Assembly (NCBI RefSeq): GCF_030580955.1
Contig: NZ_JAUQON010000001.1
Location: forward strand, 682,001 to 746,000
From: Hymenobacter convexus
GTDB lineage: Bacteria > Bacteroidota > Bacteroidia > Cytophagales > Hymenobacteraceae
DNA: 64,000 bases
Reading direction: 5' to 3'
Made by a program: the position numbers and the translations under genes. The notes beneath the pieces were generated by a model that saw nothing but the letters and a program-made list of their open reading frames with translations, was not told the DNA's origin and made no database searches. This document shows, piece after piece, positions 40,318 to 48,530 of this stretch; position 1 is the stretch's first letter, and each line of letters begins with the position of its first letter.

Positions 40318-41679
40318 GTGAAATCCGGTTTCTTCCAACAGTCTTCTGCTTTGAAAAAGTATCTATACCCTGCCTTATTGGTGGTTTTCGGCCTGCTGGC
40401 TGCCGCTATTTTTGTTTTCAAGAAACCCGCTCCGCGCACGCCGGAGCTGAAAATGCGCCACGGCGACCTGGCGGCCGGCGGCGAATGGCTAAATACAAAG
40501 GCCGCCATTGAAGGCCTGCTGGCCAAGCTGCGCACCAATCCCAACGACCAGAAAAGCCGCCTGCTGCTGGCCCAGGCTTACATGCAGGAAGCCCGCGTGA
40601 CCGGCGACCACCCTTACTACGACGGTGCCGCTATGGAACTGCTGGAAGAAGTGGTGCGGGCTGAGCCCGAAAACTTCGAGGCTCTGTGCTGCAAAGCCTC
40701 GCTGTGCCTCACCCAGCACCATTTTGCCCAGGGCTTGGGCATTGCCGAACAGGCTCAGAAGCTGAACCCCAACAGCGGCTTCGTTTACGGCTTGCTGACC
40801 GACGCCAACGTGGAAATGGGCCACTACGACGAGGCAGTGAAGATGGCCGACAAGATGAATGCCCTGCGCCCCGACTTGTCGGCGTATGCCCGCGTGAGCT
40901 ACCTGCGCGAGATTTATGGCGACGTGCCGGGCGCTATTCAGGCCATGGACATGGCGGCCAAAGCCGGCTACATTGGCCTAGAGCAAACGGAGTGGACCCG
41001 GGTAGCGCTGGCCCACCTCTATGAAGTGAGCGGCGACACCGCCCACGCCCACGGCTACTACCTGATGGCGCTGGCTGCCCGCCCCGGCTACGCCTACGCG
41101 CTGGCCGGCCTGGGCCGCATTGCCGCCGCCCGCCAGGATTACGCAACGGCCATCAAGTACTTTCAGCAGGCGCGCGTCACGGTGAAGGATTATGCGTTTA
41201 CCGACGAGCTGACTGATTTGTACCGCCTCAATGGCCAACCTGCCGAATCAAAAAAAATGGCCGCGGAATCCATCGACATGCTGGCTAGTGCTGCTAAAGA
41301 AGCCGACGACAACGAGCAGATGGGCCACTACGCCGACCGTGAACTGGCCTACGCCTACCTCAAAACCAACGAGCTGGACAAGGCCCTGGAACACGCCAAA
41401 ATCGAGTACGCCCGCCGGCCCGACAACATCGACGTGAACGAAACCATGGCTTGGGTGCTCTACAAGCGCGGCGAGTTTGCCGAAGCCCAGAAGTACATGC
41501 AGGTGGCCCGCCGCACCGGCTCCAAAAACCCCGTGCTACTGGGCCGGGCCGGCCTCATCCTCACCAAGCTGGGCAAAACCGCCGAGGGCCAGGCCCTGAT
41601 TCAAAACTCTCTCAAAACCGCCCCCTACCTCAACTCTGAGGTGGAAGCGGAGGGCCGGAAGATGCTGGCGGCGCGGTAA
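40318..41679 (+). CDS. Membrane-anchored TPR protein
   Basis: I favour the GTG at 40318, giving 453 residues; a TTG at 40246 would add 24 unlikely residues. A transmembrane anchor is near the start (ALKKYLYPALLVVFGLLAAA). About eight TPR-like helical pairs follow (KSRLLLAQAYMQEARVTGDH, EALCCKASLCLTQHHFAQGL, YALAGLGRIAAARQDYATAI, AWVLYKRGEFAEAQKYMQVA). TPR arrays bind other proteins, so this is probably a periplasmic scaffold. It sits 86 bases after the DUF4331 gene and upstream of the HupE-like permease, and may act with them. The partner is not identifiable from sequence. Confidence 0.82.
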   Translation: MKSGFFQQSSALKKYLYPALLVVFGLLAAAIFVFKKPAPRTPELKMRHGDLAAGGEWLNTKAAIEGLLAKLRTNPNDQKSRLLLAQAYMQEARVTGDHPYYDGAAMELLEEVVRAEPENFEALCCKASLCLTQHHFAQGLGIAEQAQKLNPNSGFVYGLLTDANVEMGHYDEAVKMADKMNALRPDLSAYARVSYLREIYGDVPGAIQAMDMAAKAGYIGLEQTEWTRVALAHLYEVSGDTAHAHGYYLMALAARPGYAYALAGLGRIAAARQDYATAIKYFQQARVTVKDYAFTDELTDLYRLNGQPAESKKMAAESIDMLASAAKEADDNEQMGHYADRELAYAYLKTNELDKALEHAKIEYARRPDNIDVNETMAWVLYKRGEFAEAQKYMQVARRTGSKNPVLLGRAGLILTKLGKTAEGQALIQNSLKTAPYLNSEVEAEGRKMLAAR

Positions 41680-41683
41680 AACT

Positions 41684-41755
41684 GTAGCACGGACTCCGCG
41701 AGTCCGCGTATTGCAGAACGTTCACCCAGGCGCAGACTCCCAGAGTCCGCGCTAC
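41684..41755. repeat. Dispersed palindromic element, copy 1
   Basis: The arm GTAGCACGGACTCCGCGAGT and onward (41684-41708) is an imperfect inverted copy of 41731-41755, across a 22-base spacer. Each arm is itself a palindrome around GGACT...AGTCC. The same design occurs at 63557-63642. Confidence 0.75.
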
Positions 41756-41776
41756 CCTGCGCCGGAACCGCTCGTT

Positions 41777-42469
41777 ATGAAACCAACCGTACTGCCTGCT
41801 GAAATACGTTTGCTGCGACGCGCTTTTGTGTTGCTGCCGCTGCTGCTGTTGCTGGCCCTGCCAGCCGCCGCGCACGTCCTCAACACGGACCTGAGCAAGC
41901 TTTCACGCACGGAGATTTTCTGGACGTACCTGCAGCTGGGCTTCACGCACATCATTCCGCTAGGGTTCGACCACATTCTGTTCATCATCAGCCTTTACAT
42001 TCTGGAGCCGCGCCTCAAACCGGTGCTTATGCAGGCCACGGCCTTCACCGTGGCGCACTCCATCACGCTGGGAATGGCCATGTACGGGCTGATTTCGCCC
42101 CCCTCGGCCGTAATTGAGCCCATTATTGCGCTGTCCATCCTGTTCGTGGCCATCGAAAACATCATCACCGACAAGCTGAACCCCTGGCGGCTGCTCATCG
42201 TGTTTGGCTTTGGACTGGTGCACGGCATGGGGTTCGCCTCGGCGCTTACCGGGCTGGGGCTGCCGCAGAAAGACTATTTTGGCTCGCTCATCTCCTTCAA
42301 CGTTGGCGTGGAACTGGGGCAGGTCTCGGTGATTTTGCTGTGCTGGGCGCTGGTGGGCCGCTGGGCCGCTCACAAAACCTGGTATAAGCAGCGCGTGGTG
42401 GTGCCGGTGTCGGTGGTTATCGGGCTGGTGGCCGCCTACTGGACCGTCGAGCGCGTCTTTTTTGCTTAA
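41777..42469 (+). CDS. HupE/UreJ family membrane protein
   Basis: This membrane protein of 230 residues starts at MKPTVLPAEIRLLRRAF; an upstream ATG would translate the palindromic element. The family His motifs are evident: LGFTHIIPLGFDHILFIISL, ATAFTVAHSITLGMAMYG and FGLVHGMGFASALTGLGL, plus GVELGQVSVILLCWALV, with about six or seven transmembrane helices. HupE/UreJ proteins are proposed permeases for nickel or cobalt and related metals. No hydrogenase or urease gene is nearby, and the metal is not determined. It lies between the TPR gene and a TonB receptor, which would give a route across both membranes. Confidence 0.83.
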   Translation: MKPTVLPAEIRLLRRAFVLLPLLLLLALPAAAHVLNTDLSKLSRTEIFWTYLQLGFTHIIPLGFDHILFIISLYILEPRLKPVLMQATAFTVAHSITLGMAMYGLISPPSAVIEPIIALSILFVAIENIITDKLNPWRLLIVFGFGLVHGMGFASALTGLGLPQKDYFGSLISFNVGVELGQVSVILLCWALVGRWAAHKTWYKQRVVVPVSVVIGLVAAYWTVERVFFA

Positions 42470-42572
42470 TAATGCCCACCGCGGCAGTCTGTTTGCCGTC
42501 TGCTTTCCGTACTTGGTAGATGCGGGCTATAGCCGAGCATTCGCCCGCGTTAATTTCCTTTGGTTGCCGCTT

Positions 42573-42959
42573 ATGTCCCGTCAGTTCCTCACGCTGCTGT
42601 TGCTGCTCAACTACCTGCTGGTAGTGGGGGCCGGCCTCGTGGAACGCCCGGCGCGGCCCATTACCCGGCCTTTTGCCTATGTGCACAGCCCCGATTGCCA
42701 GCTGAAGCACACTCTACGTCTGGCCTGTTTCGATGACTGCAACGGCGTGCAGTACACCGTGAAGAAAACCGGCGAACGCCTGCCGTTGCAGCAGCTGCTC
42801 AATTCTTTTAAAGGCCTGGACACGCACTGCCTCTCGGAGGTGCGTGTGGCATTTGCCTGGCCGGTTTTTATTGCCTCGGAATCCCGGTCGGCGGCCCGCG
42901 TAGTGGCCGTGCCCGTTGGGTACCGGGGCCAGATTGAGTTGCCGCCCCGTCGGGGATAA
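42573..42959 (+). CDS. Small membrane-anchored Cys-containing protein
   Basis: This 128-residue protein begins MSRQFLTLLLLLNYLLVVGA, a signal or anchor segment; upstream in-frame ATGs give no sensible extension. The exported part has four cysteines in the pattern DCQLKHTLRLACFDDCNG and LDTHCLSEVRVAF, together with several His residues. I do not recognise a family. Such Cys/His-containing small proteins beside HupE and TonB genes could be metallochaperones, but that is inference. It starts 103 bases after the HupE-like gene, with a TTCCTTTG box 10 bases upstream that is near the -7 consensus. Confidence 0.65.
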   Translation: MSRQFLTLLLLLNYLLVVGAGLVERPARPITRPFAYVHSPDCQLKHTLRLACFDDCNGVQYTVKKTGERLPLQQLLNSFKGLDTHCLSEVRVAFAWPVFIASESRSAARVVAVPVGYRGQIELPPRRG

Positions 42960-43110
42960 GTTGATTTCGGGCCTTATCTACCTTCGAAGCGAGGGCAAAT
43001 AGGGCCGTGGTGCGCGTTTGCCGCTAGGCTGCCGCGCCGATTTCGCTTATCCAATTCATCCGACGCCGCCTGCCGGCCCATGTGCCCGGGCGCGTTCAAC
43101 TCTCACGCCA

Positions 43111-43344
43111 ATGATTTTTCGGGCCAATTCCCTCCAACCCGTAGCCACTGCTACGGGCGCTACTTCCCGTGTGCAATTGCCGGCGGCCGGCCGCCTTGCT
43201 GCCAATCCGTTAGGGCTGAACGGCCACCAGGCCCGGCCCATCGAGGCCATTATGCGCAGCCAAACGCGTGGCCACCTGGGCCAGCACCGCACCCAGCACC
43301 AAGTGCAGTGCCGGGCCATCTGCATGAGCAAAGCCAACTTCTAA
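43111..43344 (+). CDS. Small hypothetical protein (77 aa)
   Basis: A 77-residue frame starts MIFRANSLQPVATATGATSR and ends with a His/Gln/Cys stretch (HLGQHRTQHQVQCRAICMSK). Third codon positions are mostly G or C as in true genes here, but there is no recognisable family, so it is tentative. It lies between the Cys-containing small protein and the TonB receptor. A perfect 8-bp hairpin (CCCGTAGC / GCTACGGG, 43138-43157) lies inside it and could instead mean that this is a structured leader of the receptor gene. Confidence 0.4.
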   Translation: MIFRANSLQPVATATGATSRVQLPAAGRLAANPLGLNGHQARPIEAIMRSQTRGHLGQHRTQHQVQCRAICMSKANF

Positions 43345-43397
43345 TCCGAACGAGCGGCTTCGCTCCGGCGGGGCCGCTCAGCTTTCTTCTGCATCAG

Positions 43398-45701
43398 ATG
43401 AAACAACTCGCTACTGTTCTTCTCGCCTGGCTCGTCTCGATTTGCGGGCTGGCGCCAACCGCTGCCGCCCAAACCACCGCCACCCTGCGCGGCACCGTGG
43501 CCGACTCCCTGTCTGGCCTGCCGGTGGTGGGCCTGAGCGTGGGCCTGCAGGGCCAGCCCGGTGGCACGGCCACCGATGCGTTGGGCCAGTTCCGCCTCGG
43601 CGGCATCGCGCCCGGCACGTATTCGCTGCGCATCGGCGCGCTGGGCTACCGTGCCCAAACCGTGCCCGTGACCCTGACTGCCGGCGAAACCCGCAGCCTG
43701 AAACTGACCGCCGCCACCGCCACCCTGAGCCTTTCGGAAGTGACCGTGAGCCAGCCCCGCGACCTCAACCAGAGCCTGGCCGCCATCTCGCACATCGACC
43801 AATTGTTGCGGCCCGTGAACTCGGCGCAGGACCTGTTGCGCCTCGTGCCGGGCCTGTTCATTGCGCAGCACGCGGGTGGCGGCAAGGCCGAGCAGATTTT
43901 TCTGCGCGGCTTCGACTGCGACCACGGCACCGATTTCGCCGTGAGCGTCGATGGTCTGCCCGTGAACATGGTAAGCCACGCCCACGGCCAGGGCTACGCC
44001 GATTTCCACTTCGTGATACCCGAAACGGTGGAGCAACTGAAGGTTTACAAAGGACCTTACACGGCGCGCTTCGGCGATTTTGCCACGGCCGGCGCGGGCG
44101 AGTTTACCACCAAAACCCGGCTTGACCACAGCCAGGTGAAGCTGGAAGTGGGCCAGTTTGATACGCGTCGGGCGCTGGTGCTACTGGACCTGCTGGGCAG
44201 CAGCCGCCACCTGCTCAGTAAGCGCCCCGAAAGTGCCTATGTGGCCGCTGAGTACAATTTCACCAACGCTTATTTCGACCAGCCGCAGCACTTCAAGCGT
44301 TTCAATGGCCTGGGCAAATACACCGGCCAGCTGTCGGAAAATACGTCGCTCACGCTGCTGGGCTCGCATTTCACCTCGCGCTGGGATGCCAGCGGGCAGA
44401 TTCCCGAGCGTGCCGTGCGTGACGGCAGCATCTCCCGCTACGGCAGCATCGACCCCAGCGAGGGCGGCAACACCAGCCGGACCAACGCCAGCATCGCCCT
44501 CACCACCGCACTGCCGCATGATGCGGTTTTGCGCCAGCAGGCCTACTACTCGAAGTACGACTTCAGCCTGTTTTCCAACTTCACCTTCTTCCTGCGCGAC
44601 CCGGTGAATGGCGACGAAATCGAGCAGACCGACGACCGCCACCTCTTCGGCTACACCGCCACCTACGACCGCGACGACCAGCTGGGCGCCCGCCAGCTGC
44701 ACAGCACCCTCGGCGTGGGCACCCGCAACGACTTCTCCAACCTGGGCCTCTACACAGCCGCGCAACGCCGGATTCTCGGTACCACCAGCCAAGGTAAGTT
44801 ATTCGAGCAGAACATCAACACCTACCTCGACGAAACCCTGAGCCTCACCGACCGCCTCACGGTGAACGCCGCCGTGCGGGCCGATTTCTTCACCTTCGAC
44901 TTTCGCGGCAATTCGGTGGGTGAGAATACCGGCGAGCTGGAGCCGCTGCGGGGCCGCGTCAGCCACGCCCGCGTGTCGCCCAAGCTCAACCTCTACTACC
45001 AGCTCACGCCCGCCGTGCAGCTATTTGCGCGCTCCGGCTTTGGCTTCCACTCCAACGATGCGCGGGGCGTGATTCGCGACGCCAACGCCAACGTGCTGCC
45101 CCGCGCCATTGGCTCGGAGGTGGGCAGCACCTTCAAGCCCCTGCCCAGCCTCGTGGTGAATGCCGCGCTGTGGAGCCTGCACCTGCAGGACGAGCTGGTG
45201 TATGTGGGCGACGACGCCGTGGTGGAAAGCACCGGCCCCACCCAGCGCTACGGCTTGGATGTGTCGTTGCGCTACCAGCTCAGCCGCCGTCTGTTTCTCG
45301 ATGGCGACTTCAACTACAACCACGGCCGCCAGCTCGACGCGCCTTCGGAAGCCAACTACATTCCGCTCGCGCCCACCTTCACCAGCATTGGCGGCCTCAC
45401 TTACAAGGCGCCCCGGGGCCTGAGCGGCAGCCTCCGCTACCGCCACATCGACTCGCGCCCGGCCAACGACGACGGCAGCATCATGGCCCGCGGCTACTTC
45501 CTCTTCGATGCCGTGCTGGCTTATACCACGCCGCGCTTCCAAATCGGAGCCACTGCCGAAAACCTGCTCAACGTGGCTTGGAACGAGGCCCAGTTTGCCA
45601 CCGAAACCCGCCTGCGCACCGAAACCACGCCGGTCGACGAACTGCATTTCACGCCCGGCACCCCGTTTTATGCGAAGGTGAACGTGAGCGTGTTTTTCTA
45701 G
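43398..45701 (+). CDS. TonB-dependent receptor with carboxypeptidase-like domain
   Basis: This outer-membrane receptor has 767 residues from the ATG at 43398; the open frame continues upstream but without coding character. After the signal peptide (QLATVLLAWLVSICGLAPTA) comes a CarboxypepD_reg-like domain (TLRGTVADSLSGLPVVGLSV). A plug follows with IDQLLRPVNSAQDLLRLVPG, RGFDCDHGTDFAVSVDGLPV and the His-rich NMVSHAHGQGYADFHF. The beta-barrel ends in YAKVNVSVFF. This histidine-rich plug is one I associate with receptors encoded beside HupE-type permeases. Substrate is probably a metal or metal complex, by context only. Confidence 0.9.
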   Translation: MKQLATVLLAWLVSICGLAPTAAAQTTATLRGTVADSLSGLPVVGLSVGLQGQPGGTATDALGQFRLGGIAPGTYSLRIGALGYRAQTVPVTLTAGETRSLKLTAATATLSLSEVTVSQPRDLNQSLAAISHIDQLLRPVNSAQDLLRLVPGLFIAQHAGGGKAEQIFLRGFDCDHGTDFAVSVDGLPVNMVSHAHGQGYADFHFVIPETVEQLKVYKGPYTARFGDFATAGAGEFTTKTRLDHSQVKLEVGQFDTRRALVLLDLLGSSRHLLSKRPESAYVAAEYNFTNAYFDQPQHFKRFNGLGKYTGQLSENTSLTLLGSHFTSRWDASGQIPERAVRDGSISRYGSIDPSEGGNTSRTNASIALTTALPHDAVLRQQAYYSKYDFSLFSNFTFFLRDPVNGDEIEQTDDRHLFGYTATYDRDDQLGARQLHSTLGVGTRNDFSNLGLYTAAQRRILGTTSQGKLFEQNINTYLDETLSLTDRLTVNAAVRADFFTFDFRGNSVGENTGELEPLRGRVSHARVSPKLNLYYQLTPAVQLFARSGFGFHSNDARGVIRDANANVLPRAIGSEVGSTFKPLPSLVVNAALWSLHLQDELVYVGDDAVVESTGPTQRYGLDVSLRYQLSRRLFLDGDFNYNHGRQLDAPSEANYIPLAPTFTSIGGLTYKAPRGLSGSLRYRHIDSRPANDDGSIMARGYFLFDAVLAYTTPRFQIGATAENLLNVAWNEAQFATETRLRTETTPVDELHFTPGTPFYAKVNVSVFF

Positions 45702-45712
45702 AAAAATAACAA

Positions 45713-45757
45713 ACACAAAAAAGCCTCTCCAAATATCTGGAGAGGCTTTTTTGTGTA
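45713..45757. terminator. Bidirectional terminator between convergent genes
   Basis: ACACAAAAAAGCCTCTCCA pairs with its complement ending in GGCTTTTTTGTGT, with a small loop. A and T runs on both sides let it serve the TonB receptor gene (+) and the amylase gene (-). Confidence 0.93.
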
Positions 45758-45774
45758 GCGCAGTCAAACGGGGT

Positions 45775-48162
45775 TTACTGCACTGCCACCTTCTGGCTGA
45801 CGTGGAACTCAGGCACGCTCAACTGATAAATACCCGCTGGCAGGGCCTTTTTCACGCTCAGGCGCAGCTCGTTGGCGCCGTTGTAGAGGCGTACGGTTTC
45901 GGTGTGCACCAGGCGGCCAGTCATGTCGTGCAGCTGGATGGTGGCGGCCTGCTCGCGGTTGGCCGAAATCACCACGTCGATGCGGTCCGACGCCGTGGGG
46001 TTGGGGTACACCGATACCTCGGCGGCGGGGGCTTCCTGGGCGGTGGCCAGCACGTTGGCGTCGCGGCGGCCGGTCATGGCGCCGGTTACTACGGTGGGGG
46101 CGGTGTAGGTCACTTTCACGAAGGCGCCCTGGGCGGGGTTGGCGGTGCTGGCGTTTTTGGCTTTCAGCGTGTACCAGCCCTCGGCGGTGGGCGTGTAGGT
46201 GCCCGTGAGGTTGCCGGTGCCGGTTTGGCTGCTGAGCACGGTGCCGGCGCTGTTGAGCACGGCCACTGTCAGGCTGCGCGTGGCATCGGTGGGGTAGAGG
46301 TTGTAGGTGATGCTCTTGTTGGCGGCCACGTAGATGCGGCCGGCCGTGCGGTAGGCCGTGGAGGCGGCCGGCAGGGCGCCGCCCTGCATCAGGCTGCGGC
46401 TGTCGGAGTCGCCGAGGTCGTTGGCCAATTCCCACTCCTGGGTGGTGGCCAGGGCCGGGCGGGTGTAGCCGGTGGCGGCGTTGGTGGGCGCCCACACCGA
46501 GTAGCCGCGGCGGCCACCGGCGGCGGTGCCGTTGCAGGGCGGCGTGTTGATGGCCACGGTTTGCGAGGCGCTCACCGTCACGGTGGCGGTGCCGTTGGCG
46601 CCGGAGTAGTCTTTGAGCACGGTGCCGGCCGGGAAGTCGCAGCTCACCGTGTTGTTCTGCCAAGAAGCGTAGCTGTCGTTGATGCCGATGATGGCCTTGG
46701 TGCTGCGCTCAATCACGAGGTGGTCGGCGGCCTGGTAGCGCACCTTGTAGGCGCCATCCTTGAAATGCAGGTTCTGGTGGCACCACACCAGGTTCACGAG
46801 GTCGTCGCGGGTGGGCAGGTCGGTGGTGCTTTTGGGGCTGTGCGAGTAGCGCTTGCTGGTGCTGCCCACGTTGAACAAGTCCTCGAAAAACAGCATCGGC
46901 GAGCCATCCATGGCCAGCGCGGCGGCATACACGGCCGAGAGGCGCGGGTCGAACGGGTCGATGTGCGGGGCCAGCTCCGAGCCGGTGTTCCAGCCGGTGT
47001 AGTTGCCGTTGGCGTCGAGCTGGGGCCGCATGGTGTCGTGGTTGTTCACGAATGGTACCGTGCGGTGCACGTAGGTACCGTTGATGTTCACCACTCGCGT
47101 GCCCTGCTGGTAGCCGGGCAAAGTGCCGATATCGAAGCTGCCGCCCTGGCTCACGATGTTGTAAAGGCCGTTGCGGAGCGAGAAGTCGAACGTGCCCGAG
47201 CGGTTGTTCACGTTGGCCACCCAGCCGTCCATCTGGCCCGCCGAGCCTACCCATTCGCCCACGGCGTACATGGTGGCGCCGCCGCTGGCCCAGCCGGCAT
47301 TGCTTTGCAGGTTGTAGAGGAAGTCCTCGGAGGCAAAGTCCGGGAAGTGCTTCACCGCATCGAGGCGCACGCCGTCGAATCCCACCTGCTTCTTGTACCA
47401 GGCCAGCCAGGTGCGGTTGCCGTTGCGCATGTAGTCGCTGCCCTGCACCGGGTTAAAGGTGGTGGCGTTGGAGCTTTGGCCGTAGGAGCCGGAATAGTAG
47501 CTGATGTCGGGCCCGAAATACGGCGCGTTCCAGTCGCCCGAAGTCGAGTTGTTGCCGGGGTTAGGGTTGAAATTCTGCCAGTTTTTCGAGAAGCGGCCCG
47601 AGCGGCCGAAGTAGTCGGCGGCGCTTTCGTCGGTCACGGGCCGGCCGTAGCTCACGTAGCGGAAGTTCTTGTACTTGCTGGTCGTACCGTCGTCCCAAGC
47701 GCCGGGGTCCTGCCCGCCCGCGCCGTTGGAGGAGCCCGCGCCGTCATTATGGTTCAGCACAATGTCCTGAATCACCTCAATGCCGTTGGCGTGCAGCACG
47801 GCCACGGCGCGCAGCAGCTCGTCCTTGGTGCCCATGCGCGTGGCCAGAAAGCCCTTTTGCCACTTGTCGCCAAGGTCGTAGTTGTCAAAGGGCGAGTAGC
47901 CGTTGCCCTGGTTGCCGTTTTTGATGGTGGGCGGAATCCAGATGGCGTCCACGCCCATGCTCTTGAGGCGCGGGGCCAGGTCGGCGAGGTAGTTGGCCCA
48001 GCCGTTGGGGTAGTTGCTGTTCCAGTAGTCCCACCAGAAGGCCTGAACGACCACCTTTTGGGCCTGTGCCGCCTGGTTGCCGACGCCCAGCAGCGCCAGG
48101 GCCAACAGTAGCGCAAACCGGAATCGTTTGCGGAATGGAAAATGAGGAGAAAAGTGCATCAT
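45775..48162 (-). CDS. Secreted GH13 alpha-amylase with T9SS sorting domain
   Basis: This alpha-amylase of 795 residues hydrolyses internal alpha-1,4 bonds in starch. The signal peptide starts MMHFSPHFPFRKRFRFALLL; there are two adjacent ATGs and I use the first. The (beta/alpha)8 barrel has all four GH13 regions: DIVLNH (about 133-138), GVRLDAVKH with nucleophile Asp268, YAVGEW with acid Glu303 and FVNNHD with Asp376. Domain C follows (AIIGINDSYASWQNNTVSCD). A PPC-like or beta-sandwich stretch comes next, and then a T9SS type A domain (VSVYPNPTASDRIDVVIS), so it is exported and probably surface-anchored. No other starch-utilisation genes are adjacent. Confidence 0.93.
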   Translation of the reverse strand: MMHFSPHFPFRKRFRFALLLALALLGVGNQAAQAQKVVVQAFWWDYWNSNYPNGWANYLADLAPRLKSMGVDAIWIPPTIKNGNQGNGYSPFDNYDLGDKWQKGFLATRMGTKDELLRAVAVLHANGIEVIQDIVLNHNDGAGSSNGAGGQDPGAWDDGTTSKYKNFRYVSYGRPVTDESAADYFGRSGRFSKNWQNFNPNPGNNSTSGDWNAPYFGPDISYYSGSYGQSSNATTFNPVQGSDYMRNGNRTWLAWYKKQVGFDGVRLDAVKHFPDFASEDFLYNLQSNAGWASGGATMYAVGEWVGSAGQMDGWVANVNNRSGTFDFSLRNGLYNIVSQGGSFDIGTLPGYQQGTRVVNINGTYVHRTVPFVNNHDTMRPQLDANGNYTGWNTGSELAPHIDPFDPRLSAVYAAALAMDGSPMLFFEDLFNVGSTSKRYSHSPKSTTDLPTRDDLVNLVWCHQNLHFKDGAYKVRYQAADHLVIERSTKAIIGINDSYASWQNNTVSCDFPAGTVLKDYSGANGTATVTVSASQTVAINTPPCNGTAAGGRRGYSVWAPTNAATGYTRPALATTQEWELANDLGDSDSRSLMQGGALPAASTAYRTAGRIYVAANKSITYNLYPTDATRSLTVAVLNSAGTVLSSQTGTGNLTGTYTPTAEGWYTLKAKNASTANPAQGAFVKVTYTAPTVVTGAMTGRRDANVLATAQEAPAAEVSVYPNPTASDRIDVVISANREQAATIQLHDMTGRLVHTETVRLYNGANELRLSVKKALPAGIYQLSVPEFHVSQKVAVQ

Positions 48163-48530
48163 GTGTGGGAATTGGGGTTTGGTGAAGGAAGTGCGGAGGA
48201 TGCCAGCAGCAGCAGTCTCAACGGCCCAAAGCCGGAAAGCCACTCGCTTAGTGATTGCCAAGGTATAGGCGTTTGGGGAAGCAGCGAAGAGAGGCCAAAA
48301 TGTTATACATGGCTGTGGTTGAAATTTTTAAATAATAATTATTGATGTGCGCAAACGAATGCACATATCGGTGTGCATTCGTTTGCGCAGCTGGCACTAT
48401 TTGCCCGGTTTAGTGAAAAAACAGATAAGCCTGTGAGTCAACTCAAACAGCCGGTATCGGACGCCCTTTGCACGGCGTTTTCAGCCTCATCAGTTGGAGG
48501 CCAGTACCCGGCGGCCGTAACTTTCACCCC
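48163..48530. other. Divergent intergenic region amylase / L,D-transpeptidase-like gene
   Basis: These 368 bases hold the likely promoters of two divergent genes. An A/T-rich stretch (about 48318-48345) precedes a perfect 18-bp inverted repeat at 48348-48389. I see no consensus -33/-7 pair with confidence. Confidence 0.5.
48348..48389. repeat. Perfect 18-bp inverted repeat in a divergent promoter region
   Basis: TGCGCAAACGAATGCACA (48348-48365) is exactly complementary to TGTGCATTCGTTTGCGCA (48372-48389) across a 6-base spacer. It is not followed by a T run, so an operator or RNA hairpin is more likely than a terminator. Confidence 0.85.

Noticed and set aside
43144..43151. GCCACTG, a word also seen in cobalamin riboswitches, upstream of the TonB receptor
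   Set aside because: None of the other conserved cobalamin riboswitch blocks are present; it is part of a simple 8-bp hairpin within a small ORF.
45751..48111. A 786-codon + strand frame opposite the amylase gene
   Set aside because: It overlaps the complete amylase with all its catalytic motifs; the product is a Gly/Val/His-rich shadow with no domain.
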